DNA of 64,000 nucleotides, from contig JAJVDF010000594.1 of assembly GCA_022410635.1 (NCBI GenBank), positions 82,394 to 146,393 on the forward strand, given 5' to 3'. Shown in pieces: positions 1-12,598 of the stretch; position 1 is the first letter of the stretch; every line of letters begins with the position of its first letter. Below the pieces are notes generated by a model that made no database searches, was not told the DNA's origin, and worked only from the letters and a program-made list of their open reading frames with translations. Made by a program: the position numbers and the translations under genes. The DNA is from Tretioscincus oriximinensis. Lineage: Eukaryota > Chordata > Lepidosauria > Squamata > Gymnophthalmidae.

Positions 1-454
1 AGAATGCTTATTAACAAGTGCTACCAAAGTACCTCTGCCAGGATGTTATGTATCTGGGGCTTGAAACTGAAACCTGTAACAAGAGATGCTGTCAAGGTAG
101 AGGGGCCTTCTTTGTTACTGAGTGGCTATTTGCTACGTTACTTCTTTTAACCCATTGTATGAATAATTATAATATCTTGGTGCTGGCATCCTCCAAACAA
201 GTAAAGTGTGTGACATTACAAAATACAAACTGTTTACCCTAAATACCAGGATTAAACAAACTGAAACCCTAAAGCAGTTGGAGATACTGTCATGTGTACC
301 CAAAGGTTTGTTCAGGTATTACATGTTCCTAATGTTTATGTCCCTAACAAGGCTGACCAAACTTCATCAGGGCTGTGATGAAAAGACACAACACCAGTTG
401 TTTGCCTCAGCATCTCTTTATAGCTGGCAGATACACTCACTAGGGTTGGAGTCA

Positions 455-795
455 GTCACATAATTTTAATCCATCTTCAGTCCTGAAGAACTGAACTAAA
501 CCAGGGGAAATAAACATTTGGGCCTCATCTACATGGAACCTTATTCTGGGTCACATCTTGGGACAGAGCTTGTTTACAAGTGTGTTTTTCACCTGAAGAC
601 TTACAGTCTATCTTCAATACCAGGCTGTGGTGGTTCCCATTTATCTAGTCACAGTCAGTTTCAATTTCTTGCAATTCTTGCTTTCAAATAGCTGGGTTGG
701 CTAGAGCTACTGCCGTCTTAGTGGTTCCGTGTGGATGCAGCCACAGTCTAGTTCTTCATGACTGAAGATGGATTAAAAGTATACATCTGACTCTG
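455..795. mobile_element. Palindromic MITE (family 2) with nested insertions
   Basis: The left arm at 462-505 (TTTTAATCCATCTTCAGTCC...) and right arm at 725-795 are inverted copies; the right arm reads GACTGAAGATGGATTAAAAG. A half copy of MITE family 1 (about 525-587) and a minus-strand SINE (588-710) lie between the arms, so at least two later insertions appear to have landed in it. Other copies are at 36.7, 51.4 and 52.7 kb. Confidence 0.6.
588..710 (-). mobile_element. tRNA-derived SINE-A, partial
   Basis: This matches the internal part of SINE-A (ACCTGAAG.CTTACAGTCTATC, GGTGGTTCCCATTTATCTAGT, GCAATTCTTGCTTTC, TAGCTGGGTTGGCTAGAGCT) as seen in the fuller copies at 40.6 and 53.3 kb. Both ends are missing. 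Confidence 0.8.
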
Positions 796-799
796 GCCC

Positions 800-1380
800 A
801 GGAATGGTGAAAAAAACCCAAAACATATATGAAAGATCAGTGATGGAACCCTGTTATCATTACCCTAAACCTGACACAACTCTTCTACTTCTTCCTCTTT
901 CACGTACAGCAGCCCTGACATAAATGAAGTTAATGAAAGATGGAACAATATTGAAATCCTTTGTAAACAGCACTATAAAATGGCATGAACAGTGGTTGAG
1001 GGTTATCATGTGCAATTGATTAACTATTCAAAAAATATCCACTGAGGCTATTATTGACTAGAGGGTAATATACTATTTCACATGTTAACTCTCTGACTCT
1101 GTAGTAAAAGAGATAGAGCTGATAGAATTTTAACTAATTAGTATGAAACAAAATTTGGTTGCTTAGTGATTGCAAAAAGTGATTTTGTATAACTTATGAA
1201 TCATCAGGCTTAGGAAGCTTTAAAGAGTGGCTGGGCCACGTTATGATGGACAAGTATAAAAATAATAGGTAAGTTTATTTATTTATTTATTCATTCATTC
1301 ATCTGCATTCCAATGGTCCAACCTGGAAGTTTCCAGAATGTTGATTACTATCCCTTTCCCATTGCAAAGTAGTATTTATT
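800..1380. other. Intronic DNA, nothing recognised
   Basis: AT-rich single-copy-looking sequence. A short (TTTA)/(TTCA) run lies at 1272-1300. Confidence 0.5.
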
Positions 1381-1384
1381 CAAG

Positions 1385-1640
1385 ACAACAGAAGCATGAT
1401 TCTCTTTGACAACTCCCAGGCTATGGAATAGTCTCCCCCTGGAGGTGCAACAAACACCATCTCTGTGCGCATTCAGAAAATGCTTGAAGACACGCCTCTT
1501 TGGCCTGGCCTTTGGCTGAGAAACTGCAGTCCCTTCCCTATTTTTTTAGCTGTGGCTGTTTTTAACATGTTAATTCTGTTTTTATTGTTAACTGCCCTGT
1601 GACCTTCGAGTGTAGTCTCCTGGTTCGATTCTGAACTTCT
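1385..1640 (+). mobile_element. L2-type LINE 3' fragment
   Basis: It reads like the C-terminus and 3' UTR of the L2-type element seen in reverse at 32.0-32.6 kb: GGCTATGGAATAGTCTCCC, then CCTGGCCTTTGGCTGAGAAA, then AACTGCCCTGTGACCTTCGA. Short, old and non-functional. Confidence 0.7.
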
Positions 1641-3447
1641 CCATGAAGCTAGAGTTCAATTTTGAACAGCTGCTCAACTCATTTATTGACTAAATCAGTG
1701 GTGGGCTCTTATGCATACATATGTTCACAAGATAATTGTGATTCAGATCTTATGGGACTAAAATTGTCTGGGAAACTGGTCTTCAAGGAGGAAGTTGCTT
1801 TGTGGATCAGCTACTAATATTAAATGAAAGCTACACAAGCTAGTCCATAGATAGCCATTCCACATCAGCTAAGAACATAAGCTAACTTGTTTGTCAAAGA
1901 TTCCACCTTCTTACTGGCATTACGAAGATGTTAAGAATACATATCTCCATCTCTAATGGTCATGTTGACTTTTGGGACGGCATTAATCACGAAACTAGTA
2001 CTAGTCACGTAATGAAAGGGTCAACTGTATTTTCACTTGCTGCATAGGAATAACAAAGACCTCCAACATTTAAGCCAGCATGCTTCTAAACTATCAGTTA
2101 CTGATCACAAATACAATTGGTGCAAAACCTGTACGAGCATAATACATTGACCATGCAGGCCTATTTATTAGACACAATACTCTGGTGAAGGTCTCTTCCC
2201 CATTAATATAAGATGCGAGATANGAATTTGGCAAAACAGTGCCTTACTCTTTGCTGCTCCCTATCATCTGTTGTGCCGTTGGTTTTATCCCTAATGTTAT
2301 CCATTATCTTTCTAACTGATGTAAGCTTTATATTATGAAAAGAAAATAGCGAAAAATTATGAAACGCAAGAAAAACGGAGCTGAAATCAATGACACTACT
2401 ATGTACAAAAAGACTATGTAGTCTTTTATCAAATAAAACTTGCTTCTTCCCAGGGGTAGTGATTAATAAGCAAGTCATATTTTTTGCATATGATACACAC
2501 AGATGACCATTAAAAATAATACACTTGACAAGGTTTGGGGANGCAGAAGGCGAGACAATGAATGAAATGGACAGGTCGGATTGAAGACATTAATGGAATG
2601 CCATTGGAAGAGATCTGAGGCCTTTCCAAAGACAGATCAATATGGTGATCCATAAAATACATGAAATCACCAAGAGGACACTTGATTAGTAGCAATCCCT
2701 ATTTTCAGCGAAGACTCAGGTCTTGCAGTCACAAAAAATTGAACAAAATATTTCAGAGCTGTTTGGTTGGGGGGAGGGGAAACCTTCTTCTGTTTTCCTA
2801 TAAAAATAATTTGCAGAAAGCTGAACATTCACATATTTTAAAAGTTCATAATTTACTTGGCTTGGTTATTAATTTCAGGAGATAACAGTATCAGTTGAAG
2901 ACCCAGCGGAGTTCCCATCTGTGCCTCAAGAAGCAGTTTTGAATTTTCTGCTTAGCAAAGATTCACCACATCTGTACAACATCACGTTCAGCTCATGCAC
3001 CACCTGAAACCTACTCAATTATTCAAAGTAGGCCTCTCTTTTCCCTTTATTAAAAATACATTAGCCCTGCTATGGAAAAACTGAAGCTCTGTAGCCTGTT
3101 TTCAACACCAGATTGAGAAGTAAAGAAACCTATTTTAACAAAAATGAAAGTAAGAAACAAAACAAATATTACCTAACGAAGAAGAAAAATGAGAATGTTC
3201 CTCAAAAATGTTATCTTCCACCTCAAAGGATCAAACCATCCATGTGTATAATTTATGAATCATCACTAAAAGCAAATGTCTGCTGCCTGATGTTTGTTAG
3301 GCAGCAAAGAACTGCAGGAAGCTGCCTTTCTGGACCATCAAATAAAAGTCAGTATACTTAGACACAGTTGCTACATCATCTCCTTCTATACAAGAATCCC
3401 ATGGTCACTGTGGTAGACTCAGTGAAAGATTCAGGGTGAATAGCCAA
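1641..3447. other. Intronic DNA, nothing recognised
   Basis: No conserved reading frame or clear repeat boundary was seen in this AT-rich stretch. Short ORFs here show no family motif. Confidence 0.45.
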
Positions 3448-3660
3448 CCCAGTTATTTAAAAGCAAGAATTGCAAGAAATTGCAACTGACTGCAAGTAGA
3501 TAAATGAGAACCACCGCAGCCTGGTGGGGAAGATAGGATGTCAGCCTTCAGGCAAAATACCCTTGTAAGACGCTTTGAAAGGTGAGAAAAACTGGGTATA
3601 AGAACCCAGTTCTTCTTCTTCTTCCTTTTCCTTTTCTTCTTTTTCTTTTTCTTCTTCTAT
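3448..3660 (+). mobile_element. tRNA-derived SINE-A, 5'-truncated
   Basis: It contains AGCAAGAATTGCAAGAAATT, then ACCACCGCAGCCTGGTGGGG, then ACCCTTGTAAGACGCTTTGA, and ends in a (CTT)n tail at 3612-3657. The tRNA head is missing. Confidence 0.85.
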
Positions 3661-4558
3661 AAGCAAGGAAAAGTCCTAAAGTACCCACCACAGAAGCCAA
3701 GACCACTGGAGAGATGATTTCTCCTTCCTGAAAGTGTTTGATAGAGCTCTTCGTTTACTGCATTGGAAATGGCAAGGAGACAAGATGCAGTGCCACATGT
3801 TACAGCATTGTAATGCCCAGGAGACCCAAAGCAATCCCCCGCCCATCTCTCACTAAACTTACAATCTGTTGGTATCTGAGTTCCTAAGTTGCAATGAGAC
3901 CTTATTTGCATATTGCTTAATTAGACAGGACATTAGCATTCATAAATGCAAACCATTCTGACTATGGTACATTTTAATTGCACTACTCTTAAAAGATTCA
4001 AAGGGCCACATTTTGGAGTTTATGACACCCCTGGGCAGTAAAAAAAATTACGTCTCATCGGCTGGGTGTTTTCCAGTGGAAAATCTTGTGGTGAGAGCCC
4101 AAAAGTCTTGGGCATTTGAGACTTCTCTGTCACTTCCGGGACAGATTTTAAACCCAGCTTCACCATACATTAGGAGTGGGAGAAAAATAAATTCAAGGGC
4201 CTGCTAAACAAACAGCATTTTTACTGGGGGAGGGCACCNCTCTGGGCAGATGCCCGTTGCCCTCCCCTAAATACAGGTCTGTTTCTGTGTGTGAGCTTTA
4301 TGTTCATGTGGCCTGGAACATGGTTCATCAAAGACATTGTAAGTGCTATTTTAGGTGATGCTGGGACTAGAGCAGGGTTTTTTTAATGCTGTTGACAATG
4401 TCGTGGTTGCCAACAAATTAGGAATTCTGTGTGAATNCGATAGGCCTAATCTATCTTTGTGTGACACAAGAGTTATATGTTTTAGAACAATTGCTATCTC
4501 AGTAGATATGGATTCAAAAGGATGTTTCTTTTAATTTTGCTAAATAAATGCAAAAATG
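3661..4558. other. Intronic DNA, nothing recognised
   Basis: AT-rich, with no supported coding or repeat structure. Confidence 0.45.
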
Positions 4559-4830
4559 TAGGCACGAGAATGGCTCAGTCACTGAGGAGACGGTCTTTCA
4601 CCTGGGAGATTGGATTTTGTAGCCCTGTGTCGGGTGTAGGGAGGGGTAAGCGCCTTCTACTAGCCTGCAGCTCTAGCCAATTCAGCTATTTGAAAGAAAT
4701 GCAAATTTGTAATCTGTTTTTCAATTAGATAATGAGTACTATCATTAACCTGGTGGGGAACATAGAATAAGATGTAAGCCTTCGGGAAAAAATTAACCCT
4801 GTAAGCCGCTCTGGAAAAAAGCGGAGTGTA
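4559..4830 (+). mobile_element. tRNA-derived SINE-A, near full length
   Basis: The head GGCACGAGAATGGCTCAGTC resembles a tRNA A box, and GAGATTGGATTTTGTAGCCC sits where a B box would. The body continues through CTAGCCTGCAGCTCTAGCCA to the 3' CCCTGTAAGCCGCTCTGG. This is the best view of the family's 5' end on the plus strand. Confidence 0.85.
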
Positions 4831-6439
4831 ATTGAAGTTTTCATTATTTTAGGACAAATTGGCATTAATGCAAGTAGGATGTTGCCACTGAACCATCAAT
4901 GTTTCTGTCTGCAAACTCTTTGCCTTCCTGGTTCATTCCCAATTCCTATAGAAATTACTCACTAGAAAATCCATGTTTTTGAATTGGCTCCTTGGAGGAT
5001 TTAGAATGGAGAAACTATAGCGGTTGTGTTCGTTGAGTCAAGGGGCTCCAAACCACAGCACACTTCTCCACAGATACCAAAGCACTCAGAACTTGATCTT
5101 TGTGTTTAGCACCCAAATTTAGATTAATTACGGTAATAATAAAAAGAAATGCTGTATTCTCTGTCAATGTTCCCTCTTTAACTTCCTTGGTCCCCTATCA
5201 AGCATTTGTTACTTAAGTATTTGTGTCACTGTTAGCTAGATTTAGCTTGGTCATCAATGGACAAGAAAATCCTATATTCCAGCCATTCTCATTTTCTTGC
5301 TTTCTGCAGTCAAAGTTGTTGCCTACTGTTTTGACTAATGTGCTCNCATCTCGAAAACGATGTTTAATTATTGTCACCATTCACGTCTCTGGCAATTTGT
5401 ATTGTAATAGAGCTATTTCCTGTGTGGACTTCTACATTTTCAATAAATAAATTTTGTTCTAAAATCGGCCAAGCATTTCCCTTTCCATTATCAGTGAACC
5501 CAAGCTCATAGACCCCAAATTCTGCACATATATGGGAACCTGCTTAACACATCTACTGAAGCCGTTCCCATGACAAGGAGCAGACTATCATGTGGATAGT
5601 TCATCTGTGAGTCATCTCTCAGCCATCTCTGAGATTCTTTTTACAGAATAAGATGACAGCATAAAACCTAGATTGTAAAGTTTGATCATACACAACTTCC
5701 TCAGAAGGAAATAATGAGATTCTACAATTTTTCTAAATATTTGCTAAGGAAAAAATAATATTAGGGAATTATGATTGTGCTCTGACAGGAAAATTGTGGG
5801 TTACTGCTCCTTGGGTACAAACAGGGTTAAAACCTGCTATTATAACCCACACTTTAACATCAGAATCTGACAATCAAGGTAAGTTCCATTGTCAGTCTCA
5901 TTCACTATTATTGTAATTGGGGCTACTTGCCAGCCGTTAATGTGATGAGAACAAAAGGACTTGGTTGATTTCCCAGTTGCTATAAGAAATTAAGCAGGTA
6001 GACATCAGATTTCCTCCTGTGTCTAGAAAGAGACGCAAGGGGGATCTTTTATTTCTTTATCATCTAAAAAAAAATCATAATTTAATCCACAACAGAGTTA
6101 ATTCAAAATAGCATGTTAATAATATAAAAACAGCTGACCTAAACATCATGGAAACTGCTTACACAAGTTATTAGATTATTTTATTTCCTAACCAAATTTT
6201 ACAAATCATGTTTCTGTGTCCATATGACAGCATTTATTTATTATATAAAAGTGGGAACTTAGTGCTCCCTAATGGGAAGGCAGAACTACATCTTCCTTCC
6301 TTCCCTTCTTTCTTTCCCTGCTAATACCATATGATGGAAGAGCATATTGTTACCTTAAATCCTGTCAGAAGAGAGCTAATTTGGGTTCCATCATGACCAG
6401 GGGGAAAGAAGCAGTCTGGACAACAGCAAAGTAACTTGA
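4831..6439. other. Intronic DNA, mostly featureless
   Basis: The only simple structure is a CTTCC/CTTT-rich pyrimidine run at about 6290-6318. Two single Ns are nearby, and no gene is seen. Confidence 0.45.
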
Positions 6440-6880
6440 AATTCACTTTGCTGTGATCCCTCCTTTCCAGCGCCATTTTAGTGGCCTGACAAGACAGGGG
6501 AGCAGTGGAAGACCAAGCCATGAGCTTGCTGAGTTGAGTGCAGTTGCAGCTTCAAAATCCCTTGTGAGGTTTAACTTGGGTAAAACCTCAGGAGTCTCCT
6601 GGCTCTCTGTGAATCTCTTGATATTGTTGCTGCTGTCTTTTGACAACAGACTGAATTTTCTTTGCTGAAACAGTGGCGGGGAAATCAGCAGCAACAGCAG
6701 GAGATTCGCAGGCACTTCCCTCAGCACAGTGAGCCCCAATCCTTGGGATGCTTCTGGCTTCGCAAGGAACCAGAACACTCCTAAGAACTGGCCACCAATT
6801 GATCACTTGACACTGATCAGAATACAGCACAAACTTCCTAGTGCAGAATTAATGCAAATTGCATTAACTTGCAGTTGTAA
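6440..6880. mobile_element. Palindromic dispersed repeat (family 3)
   Basis: An imperfect inverted repeat: TGAATCTCTTGATATTGTTG at 6609 pairs with the reverse of AGCAACAGCAGGAGATTCGC near 6690, and the flanks also pair loosely. CCATTTTAGTGGCCTGACAA near 6473 recurs at 54.57 kb, and related sequence occurs at 22.7 and 25.45 kb. It looks like a non-autonomous DNA transposon. Ends are not fixed. Confidence 0.5.
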
Positions 6881-7830
6881 CTGCTCAGATGTGTCTTGCT
6901 GTGCGATTGATGTGTGGCCACCACAGTTTCCACTTGGAGTACATGAAAAAATGAGTGTGGTCAGCACTGATTCACATAGTTAGTTGGGATGGAGCCTTGC
7001 ATTATATTGGATCTGATATATTTTATTATCTAGATTACCCTCAAGTCAGCAAAAACACTAGTGACTACCTGGCTGCCGGTGTACCTACCCTTATTTGAGT
7101 TTCTCAAGGTCTTCTGTCTGCCCTCTATTGCCAGAAAACCTATAAATATCATCAGCCTTTTTATGCTTTATTGATTTTTGTAATTTTAAACCACTTAAAG
7201 TCCCCTTTGCATTTTAATTGTATCTACATCTGCTCCAGTTTGAATTGTTACAATTTTTTCTTTAGAATGAAATGTGTATTTAAATCCAGTATGGGATCCT
7301 CAGATGAAGGATGGGTCAAAAATGCAAATTGTTATAAAATTAAGCACTTAAGACAGCAATCCCATGAGCAGTTTTAATGACACTGAAATCTTTTTCTTAA
7401 GATTTCAGCATGGTTTGAATAAGCATACAGACAGCTGCCTTTTATAGTATTATTTCTGTAAATAGTGGTAAAAATGCCACGGAGAGATCATTTTTCTTTC
7501 CTTTGAATTACCTTTCATTTTCTATGAAGCCTTGCTATAAATCCACCATTGCTGCTGTTTTCCTGTATAAATTCAGTAGAATTGTGTAAAATCAGCTATT
7601 AGAAACTAAAGTCTACACTTTTGCCTGCAGCAAGGCAGAGGATTACGGGACAAGGAAAGTCTCAGCAGTTCTTGCAAGTGATCCCCACATAGCACTGGGC
7701 ATAAAACTATTAGCTGGAAGAAGCATGATAGCTATTTCTAGCACTACACAACTGAATTCTTACAACCTGCCATGTTGTAAATGTTCCAAATGATAAACAC
7801 TGGTTTGTTTTTTTTAAATAGATTTTTCTG
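6881..7830. other. Intronic DNA, nothing recognised
   Basis: AT-rich sequence with no supported feature. Confidence 0.45.
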
Positions 7831-7834
7831 CTAG

Positions 7835-7935
7835 AAAAAGCAGAATAGGAGCCATACCAAATGGAGCGATCAGCCATCCAGTTTCACATTCCATTTCACA
7901 CAGAGGCCCACCAATTGCATCTGGAATTTTCCGGT
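7835..7935 (-). mobile_element. CR1-clade LINE 3' end fragment, reversed
   Basis: Read on the minus strand it matches the CR1 3' segment seen at 11.15 kb: CAGATGCAATTGGTGGGCCT, then CTGTGTGAAATGGAATG, then a diverged TATGGCTCCTATTCTG. Old and diverged. It abuts the plus-strand CR1 copy that follows. Confidence 0.65.
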
Positions 7936-7974
7936 AAAAAAGACCCATCCACAGAAGCACAGGGAGTATGCTAG

Positions 7975-9190
7975 CGGCTTCCTAACCAAACACCAGAAAG
8001 AGATACTCATTTGGTACATGAGGTCATTGAAGCTTCCAAAAAGGGAAGAGTAGTAATAATGGGAGACTTCAACTATCCACACATTGATTGGGCAAACTCT
8101 TGTTCAACTCATAAAAAAGAAATAAAATTCTTAGACATGCTAACTGATTGCTTCCTAGAGCAGGTAGTTTTAGAGCCAACCAGGCGCAAGGGAATCCTGG
8201 ATTTAGTCCTAAGTAATGAACAGATCCTGATACAAGATGTAACTGTAACGGATCCCATAGGAAACAGTGACCACAATACAGTAACTTTCAACTTGCACGT
8301 GGATAGAAAATTGTCAAGCAGTTCTATCACAGAAACCTTCAACTTTCACAAAGGAAATTTTCCCAAAATGAGGAAAATGGTAAAAAGAAAATTAAAAGGG
8401 AAAGTGAGAAAAGTCCAGTCCCTTCAAAAAGTGTGGAAATTGTTTGCAAATACAATACTGGAAGCCCAAATAAAATGCATTCCCAAGAGAAGAAAGGGTT
8501 CCGCTAAGTCCAACAAGACACCCATATGGCTTACCTCTGCAGTANGGGAAGTAATTAGAATGAAGAGAAACTCATTTAAAAAGTGGAAGGCTTGTCCTAG
8601 TGAGGAGAACAGAAGGGAGCACAAACTGTGGCAAACCAAATGCAAGGTGGTAGTCAGGGATGCGAAGAAACTTTTTGAGAAATAAGAATCCTACCAGGAA
8701 AGCAGCCGGACCACAAGATAGCAATGGACAAAAGGGCATAATCAAGGAGGACATGCAGGGAGGTTAAATGAGATTGCTGAGAGGTTAAATGAATTTTTTG
8801 CTTCGGTTTTCACTGAAGAAGACAGAGGGTATTTACCCGCAACAGATTTAGTCTTCTCAGGAAGAACACCAGAGGAATTAATCTGAATATAAATAACAAG
8901 GGAGGAGACCCTCGGTAGCCTTAATAAGCTGAACATTTATAAATCCCAAGGGGCCAGACGCATTCACCCAAGAATTCTTAAAGAACTCAAATGCGAAATT
9001 GCTGAACTTCTAAACAAAATATGTAATCTTTCCTTAAGATCAGGCATAGTACCAGTAGACTGGTGAAATTGGTGAAATAACACCAATTTTCAAAAAAGGA
9101 TCCCGGGGTGATCCTGGAAATTATAGACCCGTCAGTTTAACATCAATTCCAGGTAAAGTGGTGGAAACCATAATTAAGGACAAAATTAAG
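7975..9190 (+). pseudogene. CR1-clade LINE, endonuclease and start of RT (interrupted)
   Basis: The open frame at 8011-8685 is an apurinic-type endonuclease domain of the CR1 clade: GRVVIMGDFNYPHIDW near residues 12-27, EPTRRKGILDLVLSN, and the catalytic-type GNSDHNTVTF. Downstream, in broken frames, come the linker and RT start (for example the DPGNYRPVSL-type block near 9110-9140). There is a frame break near 8685 and an N at 8545. The element is then split by an L2/Rex1-like insertion and resumes at 9831. It is a dead copy. Confidence 0.85.
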
Positions 9191-9830
9191 AGCTGCTGAT
9201 TCAGTTCTACAGAGGAATCATCGAGTCTGTCATCTGCACCTCTATAACTGTCTGGTTTGGTTCTACAATCCAACAAGACCAACACAGACTTCAAAGGATA
9301 ATTAGAACTGCAGAAAAAATAATTGCTGCTAACCTGCCTTCTATTGAGGACCTATATACGGCACGGGTCAAAAAGAGAGCTGGGAAAATACTTACTGACC
9401 CCTCGCATCCTGGACATAAACTGTTTCAACTCCTGCCCTCAAAACTTCGCTACAGAGTACTCCACACCAAGACAACTAGACACAAGAATAGTTTTTTCCC
9501 GAACGCCATCACCCTGCTAAACAAATAATTCCCTCAACACTGTTGAACTATTTACGAGGTCTGCATTGCTATTATTACTCACCATTCCTATCACCCGTCT
9601 CCTTCCACTTATGACTGTATGACCATAACTTGCTGCTTATATTTTAATTTTTTTATTAATATTGTTTCCCATTGCTTATTTTACCCCTATGGCGATCAAT
9701 ATCTGTTGTACCTCATGATTCATGACAAATGTATAATTTTCTTATGTACACTGAGAGCATATGCACCAAGACAAATTCCTTGTGTGTCCNATCACACTTG
9801 GCCAATAAATTTATCTAATCTAATCTAATT
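9191..9830 (+). mobile_element. L2/Rex1-like LINE 3' end inserted in CR1
   Basis: It encodes the C-terminal RT segment of an L2/Rex1-type LINE across frames: SVICTSITVWFGS, then LQRIIRTAEKII, SIEDLYTARVKKRAGK, and TRHKNSFFPNAIT. A 3' UTR follows, ending ACTTGGCCAATAAA with a short (TCTAA)n tail at 9814-9829. CR1 sequence on either side is continuous in the element's own order, so this insertion is younger than the CR1 copy. Confidence 0.8.
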
Positions 9831-11226
9831 ACTAAAGAAGCATGAATTGCTGAATGAAACTCAGCATGGCTTCGGCAAAGGTAAATCAAGCCTTACCAAC
9901 TTGCTAGAATTTTTTGAGAGTGTTAACAAACATGTAGATAAAGGGGATCCAGTTGATATTGTTGATCTGATAAAGTTCCTCATCAATGGCTCCTAAAAAA
10001 GCTCCAAACTCACGGTATAAGAGGACAGACTTTGTCCTGGATTGGAAACTGACTAAAAGATAGAAAACAGAGGGTAGTAATAAACGGACAGTTCTCTGAG
10101 TGGAAAGAGGTAAGAAGTGGGGTACCCCAAGGGTTTGCACTGGGACTTTTGCTTTTCAATATATTTATAAACGATCTGGACACCGAGGTAAATAGTGAAG
10201 TAGCCATGTTTGCTGACAACATTAAACTGTTCAGGATAGTGAAAACTGAAAATGATTGTAAGGCACTCCAGAGTGATCTACTGAAATTGGGAGAGTGGGC
10301 ATCAAAGTGGCAAATGCACATCAATTTAAGCAAGTGCAAGGTCATGCACACTGGGACAAAGAACCCCAAGTACTTCTACCACCTGATGGGAACCAAGCTT
10401 TCTGTAAATGAGCAAGAAAAGGATCTTGGGTTGTTGGTNNACAATTTGATGAATATGTCAATCCAGTGTGCAGCAGCAGCAAAAAAGGCAAATTCCATGT
10501 TGGGGATAATTAGGAAAGNAATCGAAAATACATCGGCAAATGTTGTTTTGCCTCTGTATAAATGTGAGGCCACATTTGGAATACTGTGTTCAATTCTGGT
10601 CACCACATCTCAAGAGGGATATTGTGGAACTAGAGAAGGTGCAGAAAAGGGCAACAAAAATGATCAAGGCTCTGGAGCATCTCCCTTATGAAGTCAGGCT
10701 GCAACGTCTGGGCCTCTTCAACCTCGAAAGGCGACGTTTGTGAGGTGATCTGATTGAAGTGTAAAAATCATGCATGGGATGGATAGGGTGAATAGAGAAA
10801 ATGTTTTCTCTATCACACAACACTAGGACCAGCTGGCCTTCCTGGAAACGGATGGGTAGAAAAGTGAGAACAGACAAAGGAAAATATTTTTTCATCCAGA
10901 GTGTCATCGGCCTGTGGAATTTACTTCCTGAAGAGGTAGAGGTAGCTAACAGCTTGGATAGTTTCAAGACAGGACTAGACAGGTTTATGGACACTAAAGG
11001 TATAAATGGATACTAGGATGGATGTCTGGATGTTGCCTCTGGGATGGAGCAACAGGCAGGACTCCTGAAATACCATTTGCAGGGAGTCATGAACAGGTGC
11101 ATATTTTGCTTTCCTCTGTTNGGACTGCCCAGGTGCATCTGGTAGGCTTCTGTGTGACACAGAATGCTGGACTTGATGGGCTGTGGCCTGATCCAGTATG
11201 GCTCTTCTTATGTTCTTATGTTCTTA
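9831..11226 (+). pseudogene. CR1-clade LINE, RT to 3' tail (second half)
   Basis: It resumes inside RT with HELLNETQHGFGKGKSSLTN. An RT palm block follows at 10149-10440; the usual FADD catalytic box reads FADN here, so one catalytic aspartate is lost. Next come WASKWQMHINLSKCKVMH, the thumb, and the C-terminal block with repeated frame changes. The 3' end has TGGCCTGATCCAGTATGGCT and an octamer-like tail (TCTTATGT)n at 11205-11226. Several stops and Ns show it is inactive. Confidence 0.88.
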
Positions 11227-11234
11227 AAACTGAC

Positions 11235-11530
11235 AGTTATCACCACTCATCTGGAAGTAACTTTCACAGCACAATGACACTCTGAGTGAAAGAATACTTT
11301 ATATTGTCCATTCTAACCCTTCTATCCATCAGCTTCAAAGAGTGCTCCCTAATTCTAATGTTATGTAATAGAATTTTTCCCCCAGATTTTGCAGCCTGAG
11401 GAAAGTGTTCCAGCCCCTTGATCATTCCTATTGTACTTTTTTGCATTTTTTTTATTCCACAATATCCCTTTCTAAGGCGAGGTGGCTAAAAATTGTATAC
11501 AATATTCCAAACGTAGCCTCACAATAAATT
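11235..11530 (-). mobile_element. CR1-clade LINE fragment, reversed
   Basis: Minus-strand frames give the CR1 RT C-terminal signature in diverged form (MIKGLEHFPQAAK at 11264-11446, then a counterpart of the KYSFTQSVI block). It lies tail-to-tail against the plus-strand CR1 that ends at 11226. Confidence 0.7.
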
Positions 11531-12598
11531 TATCTTTACACTAGTATAGGTTGAATGGTCCGGAAATAATTACAAAAAAAATTGATCATTCAAAATTAAT
11601 CTAAAATATTTCTAGGATCCCTCTTTGAAGAGAAGGACCTCAAACTCTATGCACCAATGGAGACCATTCTCTGGGGACAAGGAAAGTTGGAATTTCTTCT
11701 GAATGAATGAAACAGTGCTGGCTACTTTCACACAAAATGTTCGCCAGAAGAGCGTGGGGGGCTTGTTCCCTCAGCTTTGAGGTAATGCAAATGAAAAACC
11801 ATGCAACACTCGAGAGTATAAAATCGTAAGAGAAGCCTTACTGGGTCAGGATGCAGCCCACCTAGTGTAACATGTCTCATTTAGGGCTGTTTTCTGGGTA
11901 TTCTCAAATAAAAAGCAATTCCCTGCAATGGTTCTTGGTGGCATCCTATCTTCTTTCTCCAATCTGGAGGCAGTACCTAACCATCAATTCCAGTAGTCAT
12001 TGATACATCTCCCCTTCATGGAGAAAAAGAAGAGCAAGAGGGAAGAGATGCTCTCTGCCTTCTCTCCAAAGCTCACAAACAGCATTGCAAACAAATATCG
12101 CAGTTTAAACCACACAACAGAGATTCTTCTTCAGTGTTTCCAGATGGCTGTTGTTTCCATTATTTTGTATATTCAGCATTATTAAACAAGACTGGGAATT
12201 AGAGGCCTCTGTGTAAGACAATCTAATATGTTAAACAAGGCTAAATAATGGACAAATCAGCTTTACAAATGCATCAGTGCAAATGCTCAGCTGTGCAAAG
12301 AGGACATTTCAGATGGTGGATTTTTTTCCTCCTCCTTTCAAATATACTGCAAAAGATGTTGTTAAGGGGTAAAAAGAAAGAAATATCTGTTGCAATAACT
12401 GTAATAAATCAAACATATTTAATCACAGTGAACAGCATGAAAAAAGAATCCTTTTTACAGTCACAAATTGAAAATTGTGTACTAACCCCCACTAATTAGA
12501 AACGAACAATACCAAATGTTCAGATATAAATTTTAGCTGAACTGTTTCATGTGCCTAACACACATATGTCACCAAGGTTTAATCAGGCAATTTCATAT
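11531..12598. other. Intronic DNA downstream of exon 2
   Basis: No repeat or gene is recognised. Confidence 0.45.

Noticed and set aside
3113..3361. 82-codon plus-strand frame
   Set aside because: Low-complexity lysine/asparagine composition and no conserved pattern.
4559..4640. A tRNA gene
   Set aside because: The A-box and B-box-like sequence belongs to a SINE head; there is no full cloverleaf and many copies share the same extended body.
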